A DNA stretch of 64,000 nucleotides from Bettongia penicillata ogilbyi (GCA_023548195.1 JAJHZJ010000419.1:2682273-2746272); one strand, 5' to 3'. Shown: positions 30,371 through 41,594, counted from the stretch's first letter. The notes: generated by a model not told the origin, from the letters alone. A program made the numbers and translations.

Positions 30371-31511
30371 TACCATGTCTTATTGCTTCTCCCTTACATG
30401 TACATATCTCTAAGAAAGAGGGAGAGACAGAGAGACCCACTATTTCCTGAAGTTTAGAGATAATATCTTGATCAAACTTTTTTTCTCAATATAGATACCC
30501 ATTCTAAAAGTTTCATTGACCTGACCACCACCAGATGTTTTTATTTACTTTTTTCCCAGAAATTTAAGGAGATGAATTCATGCTAGTCCACCCCCTTTAA
30601 AAGATTTTATTCTCATAACTTCTTCATTTAGAGTTAAAAATAAAAAGAAGCTAGTAAATCAAAAAAAGGGATGGGATGTCATGTAATCTTATGATCTGGT
30701 TCCAAAATAAAACACTGTATAGGCTTTAGTCCTTGAAGCAAACTCTTTGAACAACTATGGATACACTTCAAAACCTGCTTTATTTTAGAGTTTTCATATC
30801 TTATAATAGTCTCTTCAAAGATACCCTGCCCACGAGACTCTCAATTAAAACAGATGTGTAAAAAGCAATGGCAAGATACAGCCCAGTTTAATATCAGCAT
30901 CAGGAAAGGGTGAAACAGTTTCTGCCCCACTTCCACAACTCTTCTCCAAAGTTGTAATTGGCAAGGGTTAGACAAGCCAATTAAAAGTTTCCATGAGCAA
31001 TTAGGAGCCAAAGCATTGTGGTCTTGGCTGGAGGATAACCCAATGGAATGTCCACTCTCATCCATCATGAGCAGAGTTCACTTTGGTTTACATGACACTT
31101 GTATGCTTCATCAAGGAAAATGCTGCTAATCAACATGTGATCACTTGCATTTCAACATTTGATGCTTATAAAGGGTAAGTCCCTGGTAGCAATTCCAAAT
31201 GAACTCCAGGACAGGAAAAGAGGAGCCAGAAGAAGTAAGGCTTGCCCCACCAATGACCTTCCTCTGGAGGTAGAGTTACTTCCTTCTGTAGATGTTGGAG
31301 GCGTTTCATTTTACATGTGATTTCCATCCAAACCAGACCCCAAGTACAGGCTGAGCAGATATTTTGGATTACAAAGAATCACACAAGGGAGCAAAGTAGG
31401 ATGGGTCCAAATTCTAGCCCTGGCTCACTCATATCCTTTTATGGGATATGCATATCCCATAAAAGTCCAACAGAGGCACAGAGTGTGGCCCAGAAGACAC
31501 CAATAGTACCC
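30371..31511. other. Unassigned non-coding sequence
   Basis: No gene or repeat recognised. Contains a short palindromic word, ATGGGATATGCATATCCCAT, at 31441-31460. The ORF at 31317-31523 has no support. Confidence 0.4.
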
Positions 31512-31590
31512 TGTTTCCTCTAAGACAAATTACAAACTCCTCAGCTCACCTTTGGTGCATAGCATAGTGTCTGGGACATAGTAGAAACGT
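31512..31590 (+). mobile_element. L2 LINE 3' terminus fragment
   Basis: GCATAGCATAGTGTCTGGGA, CATAGTAGAAACGTATTGAT. Confidence 0.6.
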
Positions 31591-31599
31591 ATTGATTGA

Positions 31600-32175
31600 T
31601 TGATTTAAAGTCCAACATAATCTGGCTCCAACTTTTTCACAAACTGATTTTCCAACTTTTTTCAAGTTACTCTACCTTGTGAACCAACCAAATTCATCTT
31701 TTTGTAGTTTGCTGTTAATGATACTTCTTGTCTCCCTTCCTTTACTACATATCCCATGCCCAAGCCACTCTCTCTGTCCTCTTGGACACCAAACGCACCT
31801 TCTTACATGGGTCATCTCCCATCACCTTGCCTTTGCACACATCATCCCTGATGCATGATGTATATTCCCTCCTATCTTTCACTTCTTAGAATCTCTAGTT
31901 TCCATCAAACTTCAGCTCAAAGACCACTTGCTAAGTAGCATCTTCCCTTCTGCCTGGCATTTGAATGACCTAGATAGATATTAATAGAAAAAACCTCATC
32001 CAAACTTCTCTTGCATGTATTCTGTGCATACTTTTAAGTGAATGGTTTTTCTCCCCATATAAAATATGTGTTCCTTAAGGACTGTTTCATCATTATTTTC
32101 CAATTCTCAAAATCTAGCACACTGCCTGGAATACAGTAGGTACTTAATAAATGCTTGTCAGATTGGATTGAGTCC
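31600..32175 (+). mobile_element. L2 LINE 3' region
   Basis: AAAGTCCAACATAATCTGGC, CATCTCCCATCACCTTGCC, TTCCATCAAACTTCAGCTCA, and the terminal AGTAGGTACTTAATAAATGC follow the L2 3' end in order over about 570 bp. Confidence 0.85.
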
Positions 32176-32227
32176 TACTTATTCCTATCATCAAACCATT
32201 TCAACTGGCTTTTGGAGGCTACATATA

Positions 32228-32336
32228 ATTGTGTGTGTGTGTGTATAAAATCATGCTGTGTGTGTATATACAAACACATACACATATTTGTGTCTATAAT
32301 TATGAGATAAATGTATACATATACATATATATAATG
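32228..32336. repeat. (TG)n and mixed TA/CA microsatellites
   Basis: ATTGTGTGTGTGTGTGTGTA at 32228-32247, then CTGTGTGTGTATATACAAAC and a TATACATATACATATATATA run to about 32336. Confidence 0.85.
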
Positions 32337-32369
32337 TGAATTTTGTACATTTTATAATAATCTGAATAA

Positions 32370-32590
32370 TAGAGGAGCATCCTAGTGTAGTCAATAGAAA
32401 GCTGGCCAAGTATTCAGGAAAACTTAAGTTAAAGTCCTGCTTCTGACCCAGGCTATACAAGTCATTTAAGCTCTCAGGGCCCTATGCACCATTCTAAACT
32501 TACAGAGGAGTTGCCAGTCTGCAACTATGGAGGGAGATTTCCATATCAGGAGTTCTAGACATTGATAAAATCACAGATCTCCCCCTCCCA
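32370..32590 (+). mobile_element. THER1/MIR-like SINE
   Basis: Sense: GTCAATAGAAAGCTGGCC, CAAGTCATTTAAGCTCTCAG, GAGGAGTTGCCAGTCTGC, GGGAGATTTCCATATCAGGA, GATAAAATCACAGATCTC. Confidence 0.7.
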
Positions 32591-32604
32591 TCAAACATCA
32601 ATAA

Positions 32605-32805
32605 CAATAAGGATTTCTATTTGTATAATACTTTACTGTTTCCCCAAGCATTTGTTGTACATCGTCTTTTTTTATTCTCACCACAGCCCAGTGATAACAA
32701 CAAGCATTATTGTCCCCATTTTATTAAAGAGGAGACAGACTTGGGGAGATTAAATGATTTGCTTAAGGTCACATTGATGGAAGGTAACATGTTCTGGACT
32801 TGAAC
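32605..32805 (-). mobile_element. MIR-type SINE
   Basis: Antisense: ATAATACTTTACTGTTTCCC, TGTCCCCATTTTATTAAAGA, GAGATTAAATGATTTGCTTA, CTGGACTTGAACCATTTG. Confidence 0.8.
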
Positions 32806-32837
32806 CATTTGAAGACCAAAAAGAAGTCCCATGAAGA

Positions 32838-33100
32838 TGGTGGTGGGCAGTGGATAAAGCACTGGATCTGGAGTCAAGATCTCAGTTCAAATCTGGCCTC
32901 AGATAGAGAGCTCAGCTAACTGTGTAACCATGGGCAAGTCACTTAACCTCTGTTTGCCTCACTTTCTGATATGTAAAATGGGGGTAAGAACAACCTATCT
33001 CCACAGTTGTTGAGAGAATCAAATGAAACAATGCTTGTAAAGTGCTTAGCATAGCTCCTGGTACATAGCAACATAAATGTTAATTATTATTATCATCATT
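32838..33100 (+). mobile_element. MIR-type SINE with MIR 3' end
   Basis: GGCAGTGGATAAAGCACTGG, CAGTTCAAATCTGGCCTCAG, CTGTGTAACCATGGGCAAGT, CTTGTAAAGTGCTTAGCATA, TGTTAATTATTATTATC. Confidence 0.85.
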
Positions 33101-33593
33101 TGTAATAACAATTTTTTAAACTCTCTCACCCAGGAAAGAAGCACTGTGGTCACTCTTGAGTCCAATTCCAATGCTGCTTGGTATGGAAGACTGAACCTAT
33201 TTCATTTTTCTAGCCTGGACCTGATGGAGCTGTTACTCCCAGGGGCTCACCATATTAGCTCACCAAATGCCTTTAACCCAAATACAATTTGGAGCTCCCA
33301 AATTCAAGCAATCCCTAGTTTCAGTTTTCCCCAATAACAAGAATCATGGGTATCCATCACCATACCCAGTTTTCTAAGAGCTGGTTCTTCAAGGTTCAGA
33401 AGAAGATGATATATATATTTTTAAGGTCCTATGCCAAGTTGCCATGAAGACATGAGAACAGGAGGAAGTAGAAAGAACTGACTTGGGGACAACTCTAAAA
33501 TGTGCTAATGTCACAAAATGAAGCCAGGATAAAGAGATATAAAACAGATTCTTTCAGTCTCAACTTGTCTTAGTCTATTTTCCAATGAATAGG
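33101..33593. other. Unassigned non-coding sequence
   Basis: No gene or repeat recognised. The ORF at 33077-33337 begins in the SINE and is not supported. Confidence 0.4.
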
Positions 33594-33790
33594 TTAGGGT
33601 AGGGTGGACAAACTCTGGCCTAAGGGCCAAGTCTATCACTCTACCTGTTTTTGTACCATCTGGAGAATTAAGAATAGTGTCTATATTTTTAAATAAAGTC
33701 TTTATTTTAAAATGTAATCATTCTTAGTTCATGAGCTGTACAAACGCAAATGGAAACTAGATTTGGCACCCCAGATTTGACTGGAGATGG
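33594..33790. mobile_element. hAT-like non-autonomous element
   Basis: GGTAGGGTGGACAAACTCTG, CTACCTGTTTTTGTACC, TAAATAAAGTCTTTATTTTA, TCATGAGCTGTACAAACGC, and CTAGATTTGGCACCCC follow a widespread mammalian hAT-type repeat beginning GGGTGG(G/A)CAAACT. Confidence 0.6.
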
Positions 33791-33827
33791 CCCCCCATAT
33801 TTTCTTTTACAAAATGACTAATATGAA

Positions 33828-34289
33828 GGACAGGATCAAAAGACAGAATAGAAACAATGGGGGGCAGTATAGGATGGAGGGAAAGACAGTCTTACACAAC
33901 ATGACTATTATCGAAGTCATTTGCAAAACTACACAGATATGACCCATACTGAATTGCCTGCCTTCCCAAAGGGAATGGGTGGGAAGGGAGGGATGGGGAG
34001 AATTTGGAATTCAAAGTTTTAGGAACAATTGTTTAGTATTGTTCTTGCTACTAGGAAATAAGAAATACAGTTAATGGGGAATAGAAAGTCATCTGGCCCT
34101 ACAGGACAAAAGAGAAGATGGGAACAAGAGAAGGGAAGGATGATAGAAGAGAGGGCAGATTGGTGATAGGGAAAATTAGAATGCTCGGTGTATTGGGGTG
34201 GGGGGAGGGGATAAATGGGGAGGAAATTTGGAACCCAAAATTTTGTGAAAATGAATGTAAAAAGTTAAATAAATAAATTTATATTTAAA
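33828..34289 (+). mobile_element. 5'-truncated L1 3'UTR insertion with 17-bp target duplication
   Basis: 462 bp starting GGACAGGATCAAAAGACAG and ending in AAATAAATAAATTTATATTT. AAAATGACTAATATGAA flanks it perfectly (33811-33827 and 34290-34306). It aligns to about 28345-28795 of the HAL1-like element, so both belong to the same or a sister L1 lineage. Confidence 0.9.
34193..34232 (+). other. G-quadruplex-type motif in L1 3'UTR
   Basis: Runs GGGG, GGGGGG, GGGG, GGGG, equivalent to 28699-28732. Confidence 0.6.
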
Positions 34290-34499
34290 AAAATGACTAA
34301 TATGAAAATATGTTTTTCATGACATAGGTTTTGCATTACCTGTATTAAATTTCTTGCCTTCTCAATGAGGGGGATAGGAGGGGAAAGAAGGGAGAGAATT
34401 TGGAACTCAATTTTAAAAACCAATGTTGAAAACTGTTTTTACATGTAATTGGGGGGAAATAAAATACTAAATTTAAATAAATAAATAAGAAGCAAAAAA

Positions 34500-34665
34500 A
34501 AGAGAAGTTGACCAAGTGATCCCAGACAAGTCATTTAACCTCTTAGTGTCCCCAGACAACTTATTAAGATTACATGTAGCAAAGTAGGGGCTGATCAACA
34601 TTGGTAGAGAGTTTCCTTATCAAGAGTTCTTCATGCTAATAAAATCATAGGTTTTGTTCCCCCTT
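34500..34665 (+). mobile_element. THER1/MIR-like SINE
   Basis: AGACAAGTCATTTAACCTCT, TAGTGTCCCCAGACAACTTA, CATTGGTAGAGAGTTTCC, CTAATAAAATCATAGGTT: the same family as 32370-32590. Confidence 0.7.
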
Positions 34666-34859
34666 AAAAAAAAGTATATACAAAGATATAGAGGCTCATT
34701 GGAGAGATGAATATGTAGAGGGAAACAAAGGAACTTCAGTTTTAAGGAGTCCAAATGTAAAGAAAACCAGTGACTTTTCGTCACATTACAGAAGGTTGGG
34801 GCCTTCCCCCAGGAATGGTCTCCATTTTATCCTGTATATAAGTTATTTGTATAGAGTTG

Positions 34860-35105
34860 CTTGCTTATTGTCCCATCTTCACCACTAGACCATAAGCTCA
34901 TTGGGAGGAGAGACTGTCTTCCGACTTTCTTTGATCCCCAGTGCTCATTTAACATAGTTGTTTAGTCATTTTTCAGCGGTGTCCAACTCTTTATGACACT
35001 TGGGGGGATTTTCTTGGCCATGATACCAAAGTAATTTGCCATTTCCTTCTTTACCCTGAGCACAGTACCTGCCATGTGAATAAATGCTGGCTGACTGACT
35101 CACTT
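34860..35105 (+). mobile_element. L2 LINE 3' end split by a SINE fragment
   Basis: The left piece has CCACTAGACCATAAGCTCAT and GGGAGGAGAGACTGTC. The right piece (35053-35105) has CTGAGCACAGTACCTGCCAT and GAATAAATGCTGGCTGACTG. Confidence 0.75.
34955..35052 (-). mobile_element. MAR1-type SINE fragment inside L2
   Basis: TTTAGTCATTTTTCAGCGGT, GATTTTCTTGGCCATGATAC, AATTTGCCATTTCCTTCTTT: the RTE-like tail only. Confidence 0.8.
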
Positions 35106-35520
35106 TGTATGAGAAACAAAGAACTATAAAGGTTTGAAAATATCATTCAAGTTTCTTAATGATAAAAAAGCTCTGTTATGAGGGATCACATGATCCCTGA
35201 GGGGAAACATGAGGGAAGGGACATGGAGGATAGAAATTGGAAGTCCAGATGTACCCATGAGAATCCTTGGGACACATTCAAAGTCATAAAACCCAGATGG
35301 GCAGATTAAAACTTTCTTTTCTTTGTATTCTATTGCTATTGGAATCTGACAGTATCTACTGTATGACTCCAAAACTGAAAACCACTCACTTAGCTAGCAA
35401 GGCAATTGGGGCATCTTGAATTCCTGGTCCACTTTAGTTCTCATTTTCAAAGTCTCAGAGTCCACACACGTCTAGTTCCTCCCTTTCTTCTTATGTATCA
35501 CTACCTATTATAGATAATGC
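35106..35520. other. Unassigned non-coding sequence
   Basis: No gene or repeat recognised. Confidence 0.4.
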
Positions 35521-35531
35521 ATATGAACTGT

Positions 35532-35773
35532 GCTACGTGGTTCAGTGGATAGAGTAATGGACCTGGAGTCAGGAAGACCTAAATTCAAATCCAGCCTCAG
35601 ATACTCACTAGCTGTGTGACCCTAGGCAAGTCACTTAACCATATTTGCCTCAGTTGCCTCATCGGCAAAATGAGCTGAAGAAGGAAGTAGCAAACCACTT
35701 CAGTATCTTTGCCAAGAAAACCCCAAATGGGGTCACAAAGAGTTAGACATGACTGAAATGACTCAACAGCAAA
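35532..35773 (+). mobile_element. MAR1-type CORE-SINE with target duplication
   Basis: A well-preserved full-length sense copy: GTTCAGTGGATAGAGTAATG, CTAGCTGTGTGACCCTAGGC, CAAGAAAACCCCAAATGGGG, AGTTAGACATGACTGAAATG. Flanks ATATGAACTGT (35521-35531) and ATATGAATTGT (35774-35784) form an 11-bp duplication with one mismatch. Confidence 0.92.
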
Positions 35774-36034
35774 ATATGAATTGTAAGATTCAGTAATGAT
35801 ATCATTAACTATCAATTCTTTCAGAGGGTTTCTGAGATTTTTCATCATAACCAGAATTATCTTCTATAACATTAAGTATTCCCTAAAAAAGGGTTAGGAT
35901 ACAGTAGACAATGAGAATTGTTAATGATGAGATAACAAGATGCTTTTCAGGTTGAATGCTACCCTCAACACTAGTTGGAGTAAGCTGATTAGTGATGGAA
36001 GGTAGATAGAAAAGTAGTAAGAAGGAGTGAAAGG

Positions 36035-36210
36035 TACCCTAGATCTTAAGCCAGAACACTATGAATTTCAGTCCTAGTTCTAGTTGTTATGACCATAGAC
36101 ATAGACCATAGACAAGTTACTTAAACTCACTGAGCCTCAGTTTCCTAATCTGTCTAAATGAGTTAATACTTGTACTTCCTACTTCATGTGGGTTTTGTGA
36201 GCACAGAGGT
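36035..36210 (+). mobile_element. MIR-type SINE
   Basis: CAGAACACTATGAATTTCAG, ACAAGTTACTTAAACTCACT, GAGCCTCAGTTTCCTAATCT, with a short internal tandem ACCATAGACATAGACCATAG. Confidence 0.75.
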
Positions 36211-36211
36211 T

Positions 36212-36357
36212 AGTTATAGGAATAGGGAACCTGTGGCCTCGAGGCCACATGTGGCCCTTTTGGTCCTCAAGTGAAGCCCTAGGTTGGATTCCATCAAAGG
36301 GCCACACCTGAGGACGACTAGAGGGGCACATGTAGCTTTCAGACCAGTTCCCCACCG
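36212..36357. mobile_element. hAT-like MITE with inverted ends
   Basis: GGGAACCTGTGGCCTCGAGG, CTTTTGGTCCTCAAGTG on the left, mirrored by AAGGGCCACACCTGAGGAC and GACCAGTTCCCCACCG on the right. Same family as 8632-8729 but about 50 bp longer. Confidence 0.7.
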
Positions 36358-37649
36358 TTGGAGTAAACTCCTTGAGGTCACGAACTGCGGGGTATTGTTG
36401 ATGTTTTTTAATCTAATATACTATTCTACATATAAGTGCTTAAACATTGTTTGATGAGGTGAATTGGACCTTGAACTACTACATTCAGATTATTCATCAT
36501 TTTTGTTTCTTCATACATCATTCCTCCCTTCAAACTGAATCTCTCTCTTTGCTAAACAGTATCAGAAGTGAAGTTATCAAGTTCTCTATAAAGATAGTGC
36601 CTGATCCCTTGCCATGTTGTTTTATCAGTAATCAAATGATGAGTAACAATGCAGTCAGATTCCTCAAGTCAATCATTTCAATTTCTCCGATTGTGCATCA
36701 GGCTAAATATTTCCCCAGGCTATCAGTCCCTTCCATTCCAAGATCATAAAAGATCTCAGTTGTAAGATTACAAGTTTTATAGCTCATTTTGTGGTTCCCA
36801 GAATTCTGTTTTAAAAAAAGGAAATATGCAGGGTCTGTGCCCTTTTTTGGTGGGGAGGGGAGTAGCCAAATGAGTGCCCAAGTAAAACCTTAAGATCTAC
36901 CAATGTCCAAAGAGCATGAAAATGATTAGTCATGTTTCTAGCCTAAAGTGAGCTCCTGTATAAAAGCATGAGCATAATTATTGTCTGGGTTAGACAGGAT
37001 TGGGGGGTGGGGGGTGGGCAGTAATGTTATTTTAAAACAAAGTCTTTCATATATGAGTAGGAGCTCACTGGTTCTACTCCACTAAGTCAGATTCATAATA
37101 TACACTTACTTGTTCTAGTGATAATAAGAAAACCTCCAGAGGTTTAGAGCTGGGATTTCATTTGGATGGTAATCTAAAACATTGAATGTTTTTCTGAAGC
37201 TTATCTGAATCATCCAAACCTCTGGAGTACACTAAATTGGCCTAGAAATCTTAGAAGGAGAGGTGTTCTCATAATATTTTTCAGCTCAATTTTTTGTTCT
37301 TATAAAGCCAAAAATAACGTAAAAGAGATCTTTCAACACAAGACAGTCCAGCCTTAGACAAAAAACATGAGTGGGGAGAAAAGAAAGGAAAAATCCTTAA
37401 GAAGTCAAGAAAGGTTCACATCGGTTTTCTCTCTGTACTAAAAACCCAATAAAAGTGATCATGCTGTACATTTGTCTTTCACTTTAATGGACTGTGGTGT
37501 GACTGTGGTTGTGGTACAGTTTCCATTTGGCAATAAGTCTATGTTGACTTTCCCTGACTCTGGATAATTCACCTCAGCTAAAGAAAATGGGAGATCATGA
37601 AGAGGAGAGCTTTCTAAAGAGGTCAACCTATGACATGAGTTACATCATC
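36358..37649. other. Unassigned non-coding sequence with a G-rich run
   Basis: No gene recognised. A G-rich run GGGGGGTGGGGGGTGGG lies at about 37001-37017. The ORF at 36447-36749 (100 codons) has no domain features. Confidence 0.4.
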
Positions 37650-37768
37650 AGGATGACCATAGGCAATTCATTAAACCTCCTTGGGCCTCAATTTCCTTAT
37701 TTGTAAAATGAAAGCATTGAACTAGATGTCCTCTCTGGTCCCTACTAAATCTATCATCCCAGGACCTT
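37650..37768 (+). mobile_element. MIR-type SINE fragment
   Basis: ATTCATTAAACCTCCTTGGG, CCTCAATTTCCTTATTTGTA, GAACTAGATGTCCTCTCTGG. Confidence 0.75.
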
Positions 37769-37964
37769 CTCAATGGATGGTGTCACACAAGCAACTAAAA
37801 TGCGGCTAAAGTAGAAACTTAAAAGGAAGAAAACATGAACAAAGGAAAAAATATGGTTGAACCAAGGAGGCAGGGGGAAGCAGACTAAAAATAAAAGATG
37901 CACAGAATACTGTCCAAAACAAAACCCCAAACAAAAAATGTGCCCTCAGATACTTACGCTATTC

Positions 37965-38213
37965 TAGAGTAGTTCTTAAACCTTATTTTGTCATGGAACC
38001 CCTAGGCAGTCTGGTAAAGCTGATGGATCCCTTCTCCAAATGTTTTTAAATGTGCAAAATAAAATACATAGCATTACAAAGGAAACCAAAGGTTTGTGAA
38101 AATAAGCTATATTTTTCCCCATGCAAGTTCACAGATTTCCCCCCTCCCCCAGAAAGTTACTCACAGACCTCTTGGTGGTCTATGGACCTCAGGTTAAGAA
38201 CCCCTGCCCTAAG
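37965..38213. mobile_element. hAT-like non-autonomous element
   Basis: Left end GTAGTTCTTAAACC and right end TTAAGAACCCCTG are complementary over GTTCTTAA and nearby. The interior has AGGCAGTCTGGTAAAGCTGA, GCATTACAAAGGAAACC, and CCATGCAAGTTCACAGA. The ORF at 38121-38522 spans its right end and a MIR and is chance. Confidence 0.65.
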
Positions 38214-38429
38214 GAGTTAGAGATTAGAAACAGTAACATGAAGCCACTTGGGCAGAGGCTGACAGAGAAGATTCATAGAAAACTACTTAGTCAAAATTGC
38301 AACTCTAAGAAAACTCATTTTGCTTATAATAGTCTTTCACATTCTTCCAGCTTTGTCTGCAAGGGAAGTCCATTCTATTTATCCCAGGATCAGTGGTTGG
38401 CAGGAAAATACCAGCTGTCTCCTCTAGGA

Positions 38430-38535
38430 AATCATACAACTCAGAAACCTAGAAGGGACCAAAGAAATCATATAATTCAATCTCATTTTACAATTGAGGA
38501 AACTGAGGCCCATAGCAGTTAAATGACTTTGCACT
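38430..38535 (-). mobile_element. MIR-type SINE fragment
   Basis: AACCTAGAAGGGACCAAAGA, TTGAGGAAACTGAGGCCCAT, AGTTAAATGACTTTGC. Confidence 0.8.
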
Positions 38536-38719
38536 TTCCATAATGCACTTTATATTTTGACCAGTCACAATTCAGCAAACTTGTTTTGTCCTCTCCTACC
38601 TCATATATTTACATTTACATGGCATTATATATTCACTTCAAGCACATGTAACCACATCTTGAAATCTTTGTCTCTAGTTTCTGAGAAAAAAAATATGTAA
38701 GGCCAAAGAAGAAATAAAA

Positions 38720-38905
38720 TGATTGATAGATTTAGAACTGGAAGGCACCTTAAAAAGTCATTGAGTCTAATTCCTTTGATTTACAGATGAGGAAACTGAG
38801 GTACAGAGAGGTTGCATGCTTTGCCCATGGTTACACAACTGGCAAGTGTCTGAAGCAAGATTTGAACTCAGATCTTTCTAGCTGTAAGTCCAGTGCTCTA
38901 TCCAA
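38720..38905 (-). mobile_element. MIR-type SINE
   Basis: TTTAGAACTGGAAGGCACCT, TACAGATGAGGAAACTGAGG, TTTGAACTCAGATCTTTCTA, GTCCAGTGCTCTATCCA. Confidence 0.85.
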
Positions 38906-39034
38906 ATTCCCATTGAAAAAGGAGAAAGATTTGAACTGAAGGAAAAAGGAGAAGGAACCATGGAGGTGATATAGAGAGTATGGAAATGCCAAAGAAGACC
39001 AGAGATTAAACATGAGGAATGGAAATTTGGGAAG

Positions 39035-39390
39035 ATAAGACATGAAAGCTGTCTTCATTCATTTAAAGGACTTTCATATGAAAGATAGATTAGACCCATT
39101 CTGTTTTACTTTAAAAGTACAAGACTAGGACAAATGCAGAAGCTACAGAGGCACATATAGGCAAAAAACAAGCGAAAATCCCTAACAGTTGGGACTATCC
39201 AAAATTGGAATGGACTACCATGCTACCTCATTCTAAGGCAGTAGATTTCTCCTCACTTGAGAGATCTTCAAGACAAAAGTTCAATGTCCTTTGGCGGCAG
39301 TCATGAGATGTTCTTGTTCAAGGATGGGTTGCACTATACGATCCCTGCAGTTCCATCCATAGATGAGATTCTGATATTTCATGATTCTTC
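39035..39390 (+). mobile_element. CR1/L3 LINE 3' end
   Basis: AAGCTGTCTTCATTCATTTA, GATTAGACCCATTCTGTTTT, GGAATGGACTACCATGCTAC, GTTCAAGGATGGGTTGCAC, GATTCTGATATTTCATGATT. Degenerate and non-coding. Confidence 0.7.
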
Positions 39391-39527
39391 CTTCAAAGAT
39401 GAACTCCAATAAAAGAATTCAGTCTCTGCCTTCCAGGAGTTACGAATCTTATTGAAGTGCAGTCAGGTTTTGTCTCTAAAAGGCTACTTTTAGAATGCAA
39501 ATACATTACCCTAAAGAGAATTTTGTT

Positions 39528-39782
39528 TGTTATTCAGTCCTTTTAGTCATGTTTGAGTCTGTTGACCCCATTTTGGAATTTCCTTGGTAAAGATACTGGA
39601 GTGGTTTGCCACTTTCTTCTCCAACTCATTTTACAGATGAGGAAACTGAGGCAAATAGGAGGAAGTGACTTGCTCAGAGTCACACAGCTAATAAGGATGT
39701 AAAGGTGGATTTCAACCCATGAAGATGAGTCTTCCTGATTCCAAGCCCAGTGTGCTATCCACTGCACCACTTAGATTCCTGG
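39528..39782 (-). mobile_element. MAR1-type CORE-SINE
   Basis: Antisense: TTATTCAGTCCTTTTAGTCA, AGATACTGGAGTGGTTTGCC, ACAGATGAGGAAACTGAGGC, GATGAGTCTTCCTGATTCCA, CTATCCACTGCACCACTTAG. Confidence 0.92.
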
Positions 39783-39796
39783 CATGGAAGGATATG

Positions 39797-39965
39797 GCAT
39801 CCTTTTCTGATCATCCAGGGCCATCTCCAGTCATCTTGATCTATATGGCTCCAGGGGAGAGAACAAGGCTGGTGATTTTACCCTCACTTAAACCTAATCC
39901 ACTTGCAAGTCATGATATCACCCTCCCAATGCCATGGTCCTCTTCAAGAAGAAAGGACCAAACAA
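39797..39965. mobile_element. Unassigned marsupial-type SINE/repeat (copy 2 of 2)
   Basis: Shares ATCCAGGGCCATCTCCAGTC, GGCTGGTGATTTTACC, CACTTGCAAGTCATGATATC, and AATGCCATGGTCCTCTTCAA with 10025-10215. Confidence 0.6.
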
Positions 39966-40419
39966 GAATCTTATATAAAATGACTTATACCATATCTTGT
40001 GAATGAATCACCACGAATAAGCCTCATTCTATTTGCACCCACCTCTACATTTCCATTTGGAATACCTACCATCTTGAGCTTTGTGGATTGTGGAAGTCAA
40101 TTATTAACAACCATAAAGCATCACTGTAAGAATAGTGGTATCAATAAAAAGATTTTTTTTTAGTTCGCAACTTGAAAGAGTTGAAAGAATGCTACCATTT
40201 CTCAAATGCAGTCGCACCAGCTCTCCTCTTTCTATTCAGTTCTGGACCTCAGTCCTTGATGGATCAGCCTAATAGGCTAGAAATGTTTATTTGGTTTCTC
40301 CTGTGTACTTTGTTAGGTTGAACTCTTATAAGTGGTTATGAATCTTAGGAGACTCTAATATTCCTGGATCTAAATGTAATCAATATGTCATCTGCTAACT
40401 GGAGCATCTTGAGGACTTT
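39966..40419. other. Unassigned non-coding sequence
   Basis: No gene or repeat recognised. Confidence 0.4.
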
Positions 40420-40570
40420 GACAGGCAATGTGAAAAGATGACTAGATTCAGAGCCAGTGGAGCTGGTTTTAAATCTTGACACTACTACAGACTCTGCTTT
40501 GTGACCTTGGGTGAAATTAGAGGATCGGACCACATGTACTCTAACTTTCCTTCCAGCTCCAAATTTATGA
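40420..40570 (+). mobile_element. MIR-type SINE fragment
   Basis: TTAAATCTTGACACTACTAC, CTTTGTGACCTTGGGTGAAA, CCTTCCAGCTCCAAATTTAT. Confidence 0.6.
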
Positions 40571-40978
40571 CACTTGATTATTATCTGTAGGAAATCTTCA
40601 ATCCATATAAGCTCTGTGAGCTTAAATAGACTTCTTTGATGGCAGTGGCAAACATCTTAAATGAGTATACATCTCAGTGGTTTATCCCTTGCTTGATATT
40701 GGCAATCAGAGGAGAGGTAGACAAATTCCTCTGTTCTCACATCTCTCAAGGAATCTTGTACAATCTTAACATGTATATTGGAAATATTTTATTAGTAACC
40801 ACACATCTCTGTCTCTATATAAGCAATGAAAAATAAAGACAATGGATTCTTCAGTTCTCAGTAACTTTCAGTCAATGGTATAGATATAAAAATACTGGCT
40901 ACTATAGAATACCACTTGTCAAGGCCTACCCATTAATCTTATATTTTCATTAGAAATAATCTTCATTGACATGTAGCC

Positions 40979-41015
<37 letters not shown>

Positions 41016-41594
41016 ATAAAAACTTCATAGAAAAAATGAGAATATGAATCAGTAGTAGTTTTCTTGACATCAGTATCATTATCATTACTGTTATTATTAA
41101 TCAACTTTTTCAGTACTACCACAACATGATTTCTTTTAATTGCCCAAGTTCCTTTCTTTCAAGTGTCTTGAGAATTTGCCCCTCCATTGTCTGAAAATTA
41201 TGTCCCCTTTAACATAGATTCCATCTATACACATTTAGTCTGGTAAAGGTGTTCTACCAATCTTCTTATTGACTTTCTATTTTATTATTTCATTTCTTTT
41301 TCCTCATATAGCACACAGGAACCAAGACAGCATAGTCCAAACAAAGTTGTCCCACTATCATTGATAAAGAAAATAGTTTGTTATAGACATACTGATATAT
41401 CTTTTCCCTTTTTAATCTCTTTGTTTCTCCTCCTCCCAGTTTCATATTAAAATATACTTGGAATGATCTGGCTTAATTGGTTGTCACACCAAATTTCTGC
41501 AAACTTATTTCTCACCTACCCTGCTTCTCTCAGTTTTCTAAGACATTGCTGTTATAATATTCTCCTTTTCTTTCTCATAAGCTCCATAATTGGT
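40571..41594. other. Unassigned sequence with an (AT)n tract
   Basis: An (AT)n tract sits at about 40978-41016. No gene recognised elsewhere. Confidence 0.45.

Larger units (their letters stand above)
33800..34498 (+). mobile_element. Old L1 3' end, host of a nested L1 insertion
   Basis: The left piece (33800-33827) is TTTTCTTTTACAAAATGACT and the right piece (34290-34498) carries CTTGCCTTCTCAATGAGGGG, GAGAATTTGGAACTCAATTT and TTTTTACATGTAATTGGG. They are collinear with the older L1 3' end at 50038-51935. Confidence 0.75.

Noticed and set aside
37001..37017. G-quadruplex at GGGGGGTGGGGGGTGGG
   Set aside because: It has only three clear G-runs, no second copy and no functional context, so it is noted but not scored as a finding.
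38121..38522. 133-codon plus-strand ORF
   Set aside because: It starts in a hAT-like element and ends in an antisense MIR, with no domain or codon pattern.
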